Shown here in pieces: positions 6,618 through 16,869 of a stretch of DNA of 26,201 nucleotides. Under the pieces are notes generated by a model that saw only the letters and a program-made list of their open reading frames with translations, was not told where the DNA came from and ran no database searches. This stretch comes from Prevotella sp. CAG:1058 (GTDB lineage Bacteria; Bacteroidota; Bacteroidia; Bacteroidales; Bacteroidaceae), in contig HF986710.1 in NCBI GenBank assembly GCA_000433175.1, forward strand, positions 16,593 through 42,793, written 5' to 3'. The translations under genes and the position numbers were made by a program. The stretch's first letter is position 1. Each line of letters starts with the position of its first letter.

Positions 6618-9600
6618 ATGAAGCATCTATTCATCTACATTTTATGCGCCATAATGTGTTGTGGAGCATATGCACAGACGAACGCCCAATCATCACCTCC
6701 GGGCGTCAAGTTTAGAACAATGATGGCTGAAAAGGCTATGCGTAGTGGCAAATTCGGCAAGAACATTGCAGCAATGCAACAGAAAGCCCAAAAGGTTGCG
6801 CCGGTTGCAAAGACCCAGAGCGCCCTGCTCAGGAACCGCATTGGAAACCCAGTGAGAGTAAATGCTCCCAAAATGGTTAATGCAAGACCTATCGCAAGCG
6901 ACCAAGCACGCATTACTCTTTATGTTGAGACTGACTGGGGAGACGGATCAGGTTATCAGCTCGTTCTCGACCGCGACTGCGGAATCTATGGAACGACATC
7001 ACTTGATGAAATTTTCGGAGCAGCCGATTACCTTATTCCTGAAAATGCAACCGTTTTGGAAGGCTTCATGGTTGCCGGAGAATCAGCTTCTATCGACGTT
7101 CCAGCTGGAGAGTATGACTTCTACGTATTCAACCCGACACCATCATCAGGTACTGTTTACATCGCCGGTGGAGAATCACAGGGCGACAACTACTATTTCA
7201 GAGGTGGCTATGAATATGTATTCACAGTCAATCTTCTCACCTCTGGAGACAATGTCGAGTTGACATGCGACTCACCTGTTGAACTCGGTGTAAGCGAAAT
7301 CACAGCACCAGAGTCAGGCAAGGAGCTCACAGATGCAGAAGACGTTACAGCAAAGATTTACAACAACGGTACTGAAGAAGTTACATCATTTGTTGCTAAG
7401 ATGACTGTTGACGGTGGCGAAACAGTAAGCGAGACAGTCGACACCCCGATCGCTCCGGGCGAAAGCATCAACTACACATTCAAGGCAAAAGCAGCTCTCT
7501 CTGCTCCAGGAACTCACACTGTAACTGTTGCTGTTGATAATGACAAGGACGGTCTGGCAGGCAACAACTCTGTAACCAAGAAGATTATCCACATCGCAGC
7601 CCTACCCTCACCTTATGTATGCGAGTTTGACACAGAAGACTGCGCTGACGAGTGGAACATCATCGATGCCAACAACGATGCGACCACATGGGCAATCTCA
7701 CTTGAAGGACAATCTGCACAGATATTATACAACGCCACAAACGCATCAGACGACTACCTCGTAACTGTATGCCCGGTAAAACTCTCTGCAGGAACTAATA
7801 AAGTGGTTCTTGACTACAATGCAATGGGCTCAGGCTATTACGAAAGTTTCGAAGTATTATATGGAAAAACTGACGACGTCAGTGAGATGACAGTACTCAA
7901 GAAGTTTGACAGCTTCACCGCAAACGAAGAAGCGCCTTACGTCGGTGTCATTAACTTTGATACAACCGAAGATGGTGAATACTACTTTGCAATCCACGCG
8001 ACATCTGAAGCTAATCAATACGGCATATTCATCTACAGAGTCGAAATTTCTGAAGGCGTTTATGTAGGCACACCAGACTTGTCTGTCGACAAGGTTACAT
8101 TACCTATATCAAGCTGCTCACTCGGCGAAGCTGAGAAAGCAAGTGCAGTCGTTTCAAACAAGGGAACAGCAGACGCAAAAGACTTCACCGTTGAATACTC
8201 TGTAAACGGCACAGTCAAGGGCACGCAAAAGTATGATATGGTTGTACCTACTGGCGGAAGTGTTGAAATTACTTTAGACGAAACAATTGACATGTCAGCC
8301 GCAGGCAAGTATGAAGTCGGAATCAAAGTTACAGACGTAACACCTGCTGACGGACAGAATCCTGAAGAGGTTACCGACAACAACTACAAGGCTTCAACTG
8401 CGACCCACTATACTCCGACAGACATTCCGTTCACAGTGGACTTCACAGACGAGGGCCAGCGCGGTGAATGGGCAAGCGACGACTCATGGGCTTACGACAG
8501 CGAATATTACAACGCTCTCTATTGCAATGGCACAACACCACTCGTATCTAGAGGAATGAACCTCAAGGCCGGCAAGGCATACCGCCTCTCTTATAACTAC
8601 ATGGCAGGAATGTTCTACTTCATCTTCGCAGTTTATGACAACTATGACATCATAATCGGTAAGGATGGAACACCTGTATCAGAATGGAGTACAGTTGAAT
8701 CGTTCACAGACATTTACACAGAGGACGTATTCACAGACAATGCGGTTACATTCACAGTACCTTCAGATGGTGTTTACTCTCTCGGTTTCAAACAGGATTT
8801 ACCACAAGCTACATTCATGCTGAGAAGCGCTAGCGTTACGGAAGTTGCACCTTACGACGTAACTGTAACAGGCGTCACAAGCCTGCCATCTAAGCTTCCG
8901 AAGTCTCAGGCAGAAGGCCTTACAGTAGGCGTAAGTGTAAAGAACAACGGTTCAGAACCTGCATCAGGAACTGTATCATTAACTATTGGTGATAAAGAAA
9001 TCGGTACTGCTACATTCACAGACATACCAGCAACCGAGACTGAGACAGTTAATGTACCTGTTACACTTAGCGAAGTTGACCCAGGCATGGCCGAAATCAA
9101 GGCAGAAGCAACAATCGATGGCGAGGAAGACAACAATCCGACAGATAACGCGGCATCAGTTTCACTGGAAGTAACAGACGATGTTTACGCTTATGACTAT
9201 GTAACCGACGGCATGTACGACGAGTACCACGCAATAGGTGTTGGCGAAGACTACCCATGTACTGCAGGTATTGTATTCCACATCAATAACGAGACAGAAG
9301 TCAAGGGAATCTCTGTTGGTTGGGGTGTTGTTTCAGGCGAACAAATTGGTCTCGCGATCTACAAGTGGGACGCAACAGCTACACCTGACGCAGAAGGATA
9401 CCTGCCAATAGGCGAAGAAGTATGCTCAACGACTGCCGATCAGGGCAATTCTACAGGACAGATTGACTACATGTTTGACGAACCAACGAAACTCGAACCG
9501 GGCGACTACATGTTCACTGTATCTTATACTGGATATGCACTCGCAGTAGACAACGTTACTCCCGGACAGCTCTACCTGCTTATGGACAACAACGGAACAC

Positions 9601-9932
9601 TGGCAGCACTTGATCAGACAGCTGCAGGACTTGGAACTCCGGCTATCCGCGCATTGCTCGGCTATGGCACAGTAGGCGTTAACACAATTGAGACTGCCGC
9701 TAAGACTCCGGCCATTACTTACGACACAGCAAGCAAGACTATCGTGGCAAGCTCACCTGCCAGCGCTATCAAGAGTCTCGAAGTTTACTCAGCTTCTGGC
9801 TCAAAGATGGGCAGCAAGGCTACAAGCACAAGCGTATGCCGCTACGACGCATCAAGACTGGCTCCAGGTGTATATGTTGTCAAGATGAGGACAGCTGACG
9901 GAGTAGTGACAAGCAAGCTCGCAATCAAGTAA
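6618..9932 (+). CDS. Large secreted adhesin-like protein with gingipain-type and CARDB-like modules and a T9SS-type tail
   Basis: The protein has 1104 residues and no catalytic domain that I can see. The signal peptide is about 1-19 (MKHLFIYILCAIMCCGAYA). A basic linker covers 25-95. Residues about 98-217 match the DUF2436 module of Porphyromonas gingipain/haemagglutinin adhesins (DWGDGSGYQLVLD, ADYLIPENA, VPAGEYDFYVFNPTPSSG, VYIAGG). CARDB-like beta-sandwich domains follow at about 220-325, 485-595 and 746-850, each with a Gly/Asn-containing 'NNGT' or 'NKGT' turn and a closing D/N-rich 'DNN' strand. Between them are two cleaved-adhesin-like domains (about 328-480 and 603-745). The final 70 residues (KSLEVYSASGSK, then LAPGVYVVKM and SKLAIK) look like a type A T9SS sorting domain. 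Base composition is less GC-rich than in guaB or mutL. It has its own promoter and a perfect terminator, so it is monocistronic. The likely role is binding host or food-matrix proteins or sugars, inferred from domains only. Confidence 0.88.
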   Translation: MKHLFIYILCAIMCCGAYAQTNAQSSPPGVKFRTMMAEKAMRSGKFGKNIAAMQQKAQKVAPVAKTQSALLRNRIGNPVRVNAPKMVNARPIASDQARITLYVETDWGDGSGYQLVLDRDCGIYGTTSLDEIFGAADYLIPENATVLEGFMVAGESASIDVPAGEYDFYVFNPTPSSGTVYIAGGESQGDNYYFRGGYEYVFTVNLLTSGDNVELTCDSPVELGVSEITAPESGKELTDAEDVTAKIYNNGTEEVTSFVAKMTVDGGETVSETVDTPIAPGESINYTFKAKAALSAPGTHTVTVAVDNDKDGLAGNNSVTKKIIHIAALPSPYVCEFDTEDCADEWNIIDANNDATTWAISLEGQSAQILYNATNASDDYLVTVCPVKLSAGTNKVVLDYNAMGSGYYESFEVLYGKTDDVSEMTVLKKFDSFTANEEAPYVGVINFDTTEDGEYYFAIHATSEANQYGIFIYRVEISEGVYVGTPDLSVDKVTLPISSCSLGEAEKASAVVSNKGTADAKDFTVEYSVNGTVKGTQKYDMVVPTGGSVEITLDETIDMSAAGKYEVGIKVTDVTPADGQNPEEVTDNNYKASTATHYTPTDIPFTVDFTDEGQRGEWASDDSWAYDSEYYNALYCNGTTPLVSRGMNLKAGKAYRLSYNYMAGMFYFIFAVYDNYDIIIGKDGTPVSEWSTVESFTDIYTEDVFTDNAVTFTVPSDGVYSLGFKQDLPQATFMLRSASVTEVAPYDVTVTGVTSLPSKLPKSQAEGLTVGVSVKNNGSEPASGTVSLTIGDKEIGTATFTDIPATETETVNVPVTLSEVDPGMAEIKAEATIDGEEDNNPTDNAASVSLEVTDDVYAYDYVTDGMYDEYHAIGVGEDYPCTAGIVFHINNETEVKGISVGWGVVSGEQIGLAIYKWDATATPDAEGYLPIGEEVCSTTADQGNSTGQIDYMFDEPTKLEPGDYMFTVSYTGYALAVDNVTPGQLYLLMDNNGTLAALDQTAAGLGTPAIRALLGYGTVGVNTIETAAKTPAITYDTASKTIVASSPASAIKSLEVYSASGSKMGSKATSTSVCRYDASRLAPGVYVVKMRTADGVVTSKLAIK

Positions 9933-9980
9933 TTGCATACAGAATGTAAAAACAAAACTAAGCCTTAAAAGGCATACCTC

Positions 9981-10013
9981 AAAGGCGGACGGGTTTGTCC
10001 CGTCCGCCTTTTT
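9981..10013 (+). terminator. Rho-independent terminator after the adhesin-like gene
   Basis: A perfect 13-bp stem, AAAGGCGGACGGG (9981-9993) with CCCGTCCGCCTTT (9999-10011), has the five-base loop TTTGT and is followed by more T residues to 10013. It lies 48 bases after the stop. Confidence 0.92.
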
Positions 10014-11749
<1,736 letters not shown>

Positions 11750-11811
11750 ACGACAAGATATGCCCCTAACCATAAAGGGCAAAAAGCGGACATAGAATCT
11801 TTAGTATCAAA

Positions 11812-13245
11812 ATGAAATCGATAAACATCATAGCGGCCATGCTTCTCTGCGGAAGCATGGCTTACGCTCAAAAGACAGACCCCGTTGTAATGAAAATCAA
11901 CGGCGAACCGATATTGCGTTCCGAATTTGAATATTCTTACAACAAAAACAATTCGGAAGACGTGATTGACAAGAAAACCGTAGACGAATACGTCGACCTC
12001 TTCGTCAATTACAAACTGAAAGTGGCCGCTGCCATTGATGCGAAACTCGATACACTAAGTTCTTTCAAAAAAGAATTTACGATGTACCGCGACCAGGAAG
12101 TGCGGCCGGCATTCGTCGACAGCACAAGTCTGTTGGCTGAAGCGCGGGACATTTACGAAAAGACTAAAGAGCACATAGGGTCACGAGGACTTATAAAACC
12201 GGCACACATACTGGTATATGTTGAGCAGAAAGCTCCGACAGCCAAATTAGAGGAAGCAAGACTGAAAGCTGACTCTTTATACCAGGTGCTGAAGAATGGA
12301 GGTGATTTTGCAGAGTTGGCACGCAAATATTCACAAGACCCTGGATCAGCAAAGAATGGAGGTGATTTGCCATGGCTACAGCCGGGACAAACCCTGAAGG
12401 AATTTGAAGACGCAGCTTATGCCCTCCAGCCTGGAGAAATGAGCGGAGTGGTAAAGTCGCCCGTAGGTTTCCATATCATATTAATGAAAGAGCGCAAGCA
12501 GCTCGAACCGTTCGAAACGTTGAAGAAAAGCATACTCAATTTCATAGACGCCAGGGGAATTCGTGAACACATTATCAACAAAAAGATTGATGAGCTGGTA
12601 AAGGCTTCTGACGGCAAACTGACAAAAGAGGACGTGATAAACAACAAGAAGAACGAACTTGAGGCAGAAAATCCGTCACTCAAATACCTCATACAAGAAT
12701 ACCACGATGGTCTCCTGCTTTACGAAATAAGCAACCGTACCGTATGGGAAAAAGCCGCTAATGACGAGCAGGGACTCGAAAACTATTTCAAAAAGAACAA
12801 GAAGAAATACTACTGGAACGAGCCTAGATACAAGGGCATGGTATACCACGTAAAGCAGAAAGACGACGTCAAGGCTGTGCGTGACTGTGTAAAAGACCTG
12901 CCGTTCGACAAGTGGGCGGAAGTACTGCGTACAACTTTCAACAACGACTCTGTTCTTAGGATACGCGTTGAGAAAGGCATCTTCAAGGAAGGCGACAACG
13001 CATTCATAGACAAGATGGTATTCAAGAAAGATACTACGGTCAACCAACTGAAGGATTTCCCCATAGACGCAGTATATGGCAAGCTGCTCAAGAAGAAGCC
13101 GGACAGCTACACGGACGTACGTGGACTTGTAACTGCCGACTATCAGGAAATGCTTGAACAACAATGGGTTGCCGACTTACGCAAGAAATATCCAGTTGAA
13201 ATATACTACGACGTTCTGAAGACAGTAAACAATCATAGCAATTAA
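11812..13245 (+). CDS. Periplasmic parvulin-type peptidyl-prolyl isomerase (PpiC/SurA-like)
   Basis: Periplasmic foldase of 477 residues. The signal peptide is about 1-19 (MKSINIIAAMLLCGSMAYA). An N-terminal SurA/PpiD-like helical chaperone region covers about 20-125 (VVMKINGEPILRSEFEYSYN, then VDLFVNYKLKVAAA). One clear parvulin domain covers about 127-233, with the family landmarks PAHILVYV, FAELARKYSQDPGSAKNGGDL and SPVGFHIILMKER. The C-terminal 240 residues are charged and helical. They contain the WEKAANDEQGLENYFKKN segment seen in Bacteroidetes foldases of this type but no recognisable second parvulin domain. The next foldase gene starts four bases after the stop. The context (second foldase, OstA-like protein) points to outer-membrane protein or lipopolysaccharide-transport assembly. 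The client proteins are inferred, not shown. Confidence 0.9.
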   Translation: MKSINIIAAMLLCGSMAYAQKTDPVVMKINGEPILRSEFEYSYNKNNSEDVIDKKTVDEYVDLFVNYKLKVAAAIDAKLDTLSSFKKEFTMYRDQEVRPAFVDSTSLLAEARDIYEKTKEHIGSRGLIKPAHILVYVEQKAPTAKLEEARLKADSLYQVLKNGGDFAELARKYSQDPGSAKNGGDLPWLQPGQTLKEFEDAAYALQPGEMSGVVKSPVGFHIILMKERKQLEPFETLKKSILNFIDARGIREHIINKKIDELVKASDGKLTKEDVINNKKNELEAENPSLKYLIQEYHDGLLLYEISNRTVWEKAANDEQGLENYFKKNKKKYYWNEPRYKGMVYHVKQKDDVKAVRDCVKDLPFDKWAEVLRTTFNNDSVLRIRVEKGIFKEGDNAFIDKMVFKKDTTVNQLKDFPIDAVYGKLLKKKPDSYTDVRGLVTADYQEMLEQQWVADLRKKYPVEIYYDVLKTVNNHSN

Positions 13246-13249
13246 TAAC

Positions 13250-14701
13250 ATGAAACTTAAAGGCAAAACGGTTTTGTGGCTTGTAGCTTCGGTCGCTTTC
13301 ATTACCGGAGTCAAGGCAAATCGCGCAAGCGACAATGAAACTAACGGGCCACAGGCAACCGCTGAGGTAGACTCCATAGCCGAAGCCGCCCCCAACGAAG
13401 CCAGCATCATAGACGAAGTAATCTGGGTCGTAGGTGACGAACCTATACTATTGTCCGATGTTGAAAATACAAGGTTGCAAGGTGAAATGGAAGGAGTAAA
13501 ATGGGAAGGTAATCCAGACTGTACCATACCTGAACAGTTGGCCATCCAAAAATTGTTCCTGCACCAGGCTGCAATCGATAGTGTCGAGGTGAGCGAATCG
13601 GAAGTTGCCCAAAGAGTCGAGGAACAGATAAACTATTGGATACAGCTTACAGGAGGCAGTAAGGAAAAACTTGAGGAATACAAGAACATGAGCCTCACCG
13701 AATTACGCCAGTCCATCCACGACGACTTGAAAGACCGCTTGCTCATAGACCGCGAACGCCAGCAACTGGTTGAAGACATAGCAGTATCACCGGCTGACGT
13801 GCGCCGCTATTTCAGTTCGCTGCCTGAAGACAGCATTCCTATTATACCTACTGAAGTAGAGGTGCAGATCATCACCCGCACGCCTAAGGTCGAACAAAAA
13901 GAAATAGACCGGATAAAAAACGAATTGCGTGAATACACTGAACGCGTCACAAATGGCGAGACATCGTTCGCCACACTTGCGCGCCTTTACTCCGAAGACC
14001 CTGGAACGGCAAGGCAAGGAGGCGAATTCCAGGACTACGTAGGCCGAGGCATGCTCGACCCGGCATTCGCCAACGTGGCGTTCAACCTTACCGACCCGAA
14101 GAAGATATCCAAGATTGTTGAAACCGAATTTGGATACCATATCATTCAGCTCATTGACAAGCGCGGCGACAAGATTAAAGTGCGCCACATACTGAGGACA
14201 CCGTCCGTATCCAAGGAGGCCATCGACCTTGCGGCGGCACAGCTTGATACTATTGCGGGCGAGATACGCAGCGGCAAGTACGGTTTCGACGAAGCCGCAA
14301 TGTTCATCTCTGACGACAAGGACACCCGTAACAACAACGGACTCATGGCCAACATGGGCAACGATGGTCGAATGACAAGTAAGTTCCAGATGCGCAACCT
14401 ACCATCCGAGATAGCCAGAGTGGTCGACACCCTGAAGGTTGGACAGATATCGGCACCGTTCAACATGATAAGCGAAAAGAACGGCAAGACTATCTGCGCA
14501 ATAATTAAGCTGAAAAGCCGCACAGACACTCACCGTGCAACGATAACCGAAGACTTCCAGACGATGAAAGCCATTGTCCTAGAACAACGTAGGAAAGAAT
14601 TCATCGATGACTGGATACGCAAAAAGATAAAGACCACTTACGTGCGTATTAACGACCGGTACAAGAACTGTGATTTCCAATACGAAGGTTGGATTAAATG
14701 A
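13250..14701 (+). CDS. SurA-like periplasmic peptidyl-prolyl isomerase with two parvulin regions
   Basis: Chaperone/isomerase for outer-membrane protein precursors, 483 residues. The signal peptide is about 1-24 (LWLVASVAFITGVKA). After an acidic spacer, the SurA N-terminal domain begins near residue 50 (IIDEVIWVVGDEPILLSDVE; this IxDxVxAxVxDxxI-type start is the SurA hallmark). It continues through helices to about 190. The first parvulin domain, about 200-305, contains TEVEVQIITRTP, FATLARLYSEDPGTARQGGEF and TEFGYHIIQLIDKRGD. A second parvulin-like region, about 306-415, has IKVRHILRTP, FDEAAMFISDDKDTRNNNGLM and GQISAPFNMISEKNGK, but is more diverged. The start lies four bases after the previous stop, and the end overlaps the OstA start by four bases (ATGA), so the three genes form a coupled set. 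Confidence 0.9.
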   Translation: MKLKGKTVLWLVASVAFITGVKANRASDNETNGPQATAEVDSIAEAAPNEASIIDEVIWVVGDEPILLSDVENTRLQGEMEGVKWEGNPDCTIPEQLAIQKLFLHQAAIDSVEVSESEVAQRVEEQINYWIQLTGGSKEKLEEYKNMSLTELRQSIHDDLKDRLLIDRERQQLVEDIAVSPADVRRYFSSLPEDSIPIIPTEVEVQIITRTPKVEQKEIDRIKNELREYTERVTNGETSFATLARLYSEDPGTARQGGEFQDYVGRGMLDPAFANVAFNLTDPKKISKIVETEFGYHIIQLIDKRGDKIKVRHILRTPSVSKEAIDLAAAQLDTIAGEIRSGKYGFDEAAMFISDDKDTRNNNGLMANMGNDGRMTSKFQMRNLPSEIARVVDTLKVGQISAPFNMISEKNGKTICAIIKLKSRTDTHRATITEDFQTMKAIVLEQRRKEFIDDWIRKKIKTTYVRINDRYKNCDFQYEGWIK

Positions 14702-16485
14702 CGATACAAGAAAAACTTAAGATCATATTTTGCGGGCATAGGATTCTCATAATGGTTATCCTATGCCTGTTTGGCCTTAGCATGGTGCAATCACGCCAGG
14801 CGCCCAAAAAGAAACGCAGGGCCAAGACGGACGAGCGTGTTTACCTGATACATGCAGACCAGTTGCGGTTCAACCAATTCAGCAGCAACCCCGAAGCCCA
14901 GATACTCAACGGTAACGTAGCGTTCAGGCACAAGGGCGCCAAGTTGTATTGCGACAGCGCTTACTTCTACCAGGCTTCCAACTCGTTCCGTGCCTTCGGA
15001 CATGTCAAGATGTACCAGGGCGACACCCTATCGCTCTTCAGCGACTACGCCTATTACGACGGCAACAACCAGATGGCCGAAGCCCGCCATAACGTTATCC
15101 TTACACACAGGAAGACCAAGCTCTATACCGACAGCCTCAACTACGACCGCCTTTACGGTATCGGCTACTTCTTTGAAGGCGGCAAGATGATTGACAAGCA
15201 GAACGTACTCGTTTCAGACTGGGGCGAATACGACACGGAGACGCGCCAGGCGGTTTTCAACTACAATGTAAACCTGAAAAATCCGAAATTCGTACTTACT
15301 ACGGATACCCTGCACTACGACACAAGGACTTCGCTGGCACACATCGTAGGACCATCTGAAATAACATCCGGCCAAAGCATCATACACACCTCGCAAGGTT
15401 ATTACGACACTAATAAGGAAAGGGCAAGGTTGTACGGACGCTCCACTCTTACCAACAACGGCAAGACTCTGACAGCAGACAGCCTGTTCCACAACGACAA
15501 GACGAAGATAAGCCAAGGCTTCAACAACGTGGTCTACAACGACACCGTCAACAAGAACCAGATGACGAGCAACTACTTCTGGTACAACGACGATACAGGC
15601 TTCGCCTTCGCCACCGACAGCGCCGTACTTAAGGAATACTCGCAGGGCGACACGCTGTTCGTACATTCTGACACAATGAAGGTGTACACTTTCAACATAA
15701 ATACAGACTCCGTATACCGCAAGGCCCACTGCTACAACAAGGTGAGGGCTTACCGCACAGACATCCAGGCCGTATGCGACTCGCTCGTATACAACACGAA
15801 AGACTCTTGCCTGACGATGTACAAGGACCCTATCACCTGGAACGCCAACCGCCAGCTGCTCGGCGAAGTAATTGAAGTCTATATGAAAGACTCAACCATC
15901 GACCGTGCGCACGTCATGAGCCAGGCCCTTTCGGTTGAAAGACTACCCAATGACACGACTCGCTTCAACCAAATATCCTCACGAGACATGTTCGGTTATT
16001 TCAACAATGGCGAGATGCGCAAGACAGAAGCTGTGAGCAACGTGCAGTGCATCTACTACATGCAGGACGACAAGGACAGCTCGCTCATAAGCATGACGTA
16101 TCTCGAAACCGACACCATGCGCATGTTCATGCAGGACAAGAAGCTGAAGACCATCTGGACGTGTAAGCAGAACAGCATAATGTACCCCATCACGCAGATT
16201 CCGCCCGACAAGAAGGAACTGCCGTCGTTCGCATGGTTCGACTACATACGCCCTACCGATAAGTACGACATCTTCGTATGGCGCGGCAAGGCAAAGGGAA
16301 CCGAACTTAAAAACATCAAGCGCCGTTCCGCCCCGCTGCAGTTTATCAATAAGGACGGTGTTGTAAGCAACAAGGACGAAAAGCCCGATGCCACAACCAC
16401 ACAGGGACAGCCTGCGGCTGAAGCCGTAAAGCAGGAACCAGAGGTGACGGCCGACGGCGGAAACGGTATCAAGGAGAAACAATAA
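14698..16485 (+). CDS. OstA/LptA-like outer-membrane permeability protein
   Basis: The protein has 595 residues. A hydrophobic N-terminal segment (ILIMVILCLFGLSMVQS, about 16-32) is a signal peptide or anchor. From about residue 47, repeated short beta-strand units of the OstA/LptA jelly-roll type appear: IHADQLRFNQFS, ILNGNVAFRHKGAKLYCDSAYF, AFGHVKMYQGDTLSLFSDYAYYDG, NVILTHRKTKLYTDSLNYD. They recur through residue 480 with 'DSL' and 'D-T' turns. LptA-like domains carry lipopolysaccharide across the periplasm. This protein is longer than LptA (about 185 residues) and lacks the large LptD barrel. A low-complexity acidic, Gln-rich tail closes it (residues about 560-595). Its start overlaps the SurA-like stop (ATGA) and its stop overlaps the next start (TAATG). 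The context supports a role in outer-membrane assembly. A direct link to lipopolysaccharide is family inference. Confidence 0.88.
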   Translation: MTIQEKLKIIFCGHRILIMVILCLFGLSMVQSRQAPKKKRRAKTDERVYLIHADQLRFNQFSSNPEAQILNGNVAFRHKGAKLYCDSAYFYQASNSFRAFGHVKMYQGDTLSLFSDYAYYDGNNQMAEARHNVILTHRKTKLYTDSLNYDRLYGIGYFFEGGKMIDKQNVLVSDWGEYDTETRQAVFNYNVNLKNPKFVLTTDTLHYDTRTSLAHIVGPSEITSGQSIIHTSQGYYDTNKERARLYGRSTLTNNGKTLTADSLFHNDKTKISQGFNNVVYNDTVNKNQMTSNYFWYNDDTGFAFATDSAVLKEYSQGDTLFVHSDTMKVYTFNINTDSVYRKAHCYNKVRAYRTDIQAVCDSLVYNTKDSCLTMYKDPITWNANRQLLGEVIEVYMKDSTIDRAHVMSQALSVERLPNDTTRFNQISSRDMFGYFNNGEMRKTEAVSNVQCIYYMQDDKDSSLISMTYLETDTMRMFMQDKKLKTIWTCKQNSIMYPITQIPPDKKELPSFAWFDYIRPTDKYDIFVWRGKAKGTELKNIKRRSAPLQFINKDGVVSNKDEKPDATTTQGQPAAEAVKQEPEVTADGGNGIKEKQ

Positions 16486-16790
16486 TGGGAATCTTCGATA
16501 TTAGGAAACCACGCCGCTTCCACCACGAATACATATACTATAACCAACGCAAGGAGCGGCTAAAGGCAGTGGAAGAAAGGGCCAAAGCCTCACCCGGCAT
16601 GCAAGATGCATCCAAGTCGGCGCCAACAGACCTTCATGAAAGGATGCATGGCATATTCATCGGTGCCACAAGACACGCACGCCGGCGAAGGGAACGAAAG
16701 CTGGCCGGGGAACTGGTTCTAAGCTATGGCGTCATCATCGTCCTGCTGGTCCTGCTCGCCGCAATATGGAAAATGCTGCTCGTCCTTTAA
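16485..16790 (+). CDS. Small basic membrane protein between ostA and mutL, function unknown
   Basis: The protein has 101 residues. The N-terminal two thirds is soluble and strongly basic (IRKPRRFHHEYIYYNQRKERLK; HARRRRERKLAG). A single C-terminal membrane helix follows (VLSYGVIIVLLVLLAAIWKMLLVL). The basic stretch just before the helix suggests an N-in orientation with a very short periplasmic end, like a tail-anchored protein. Its ATG shares one base with the OstA stop (TAATG). I do not recognise a family. The position suggests a coupled accessory of the outer-membrane assembly genes, which is inference. Confidence 0.8.
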   Translation: MGIFDIRKPRRFHHEYIYYNQRKERLKAVEERAKASPGMQDASKSAPTDLHERMHGIFIGATRHARRRRERKLAGELVLSYGVIIVLLVLLAAIWKMLLVL

Positions 16791-16869
16791 CGACGCAGCG
16801 TCTCAGGCCGGCATACACCACATCAACATACCCTACACCATTTTCCATTATTTTTTGAAAGCAACATCC

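Noticed and set aside
11761..11781. TGCCC/GGGCA inverted repeat between guaB and the parvulin gene
   Set aside because: Only a five-base stem with an 11-base loop and no T run; too weak to call a terminator.
12292..12368. Repeat AAGAATGGAGGTGATTT seen twice, 60 bases apart
   Set aside because: Both encode KNGGD within the parvulin motif of one protein; the similarity follows from the protein sequence and has no sign of mobility.
16726..16869. Longer N-terminus for MutL
   Set aside because: It overlaps the upstream small membrane protein gene; MSDIIQLLPDSVANQIAAGE at 16870 is the standard MutL start.
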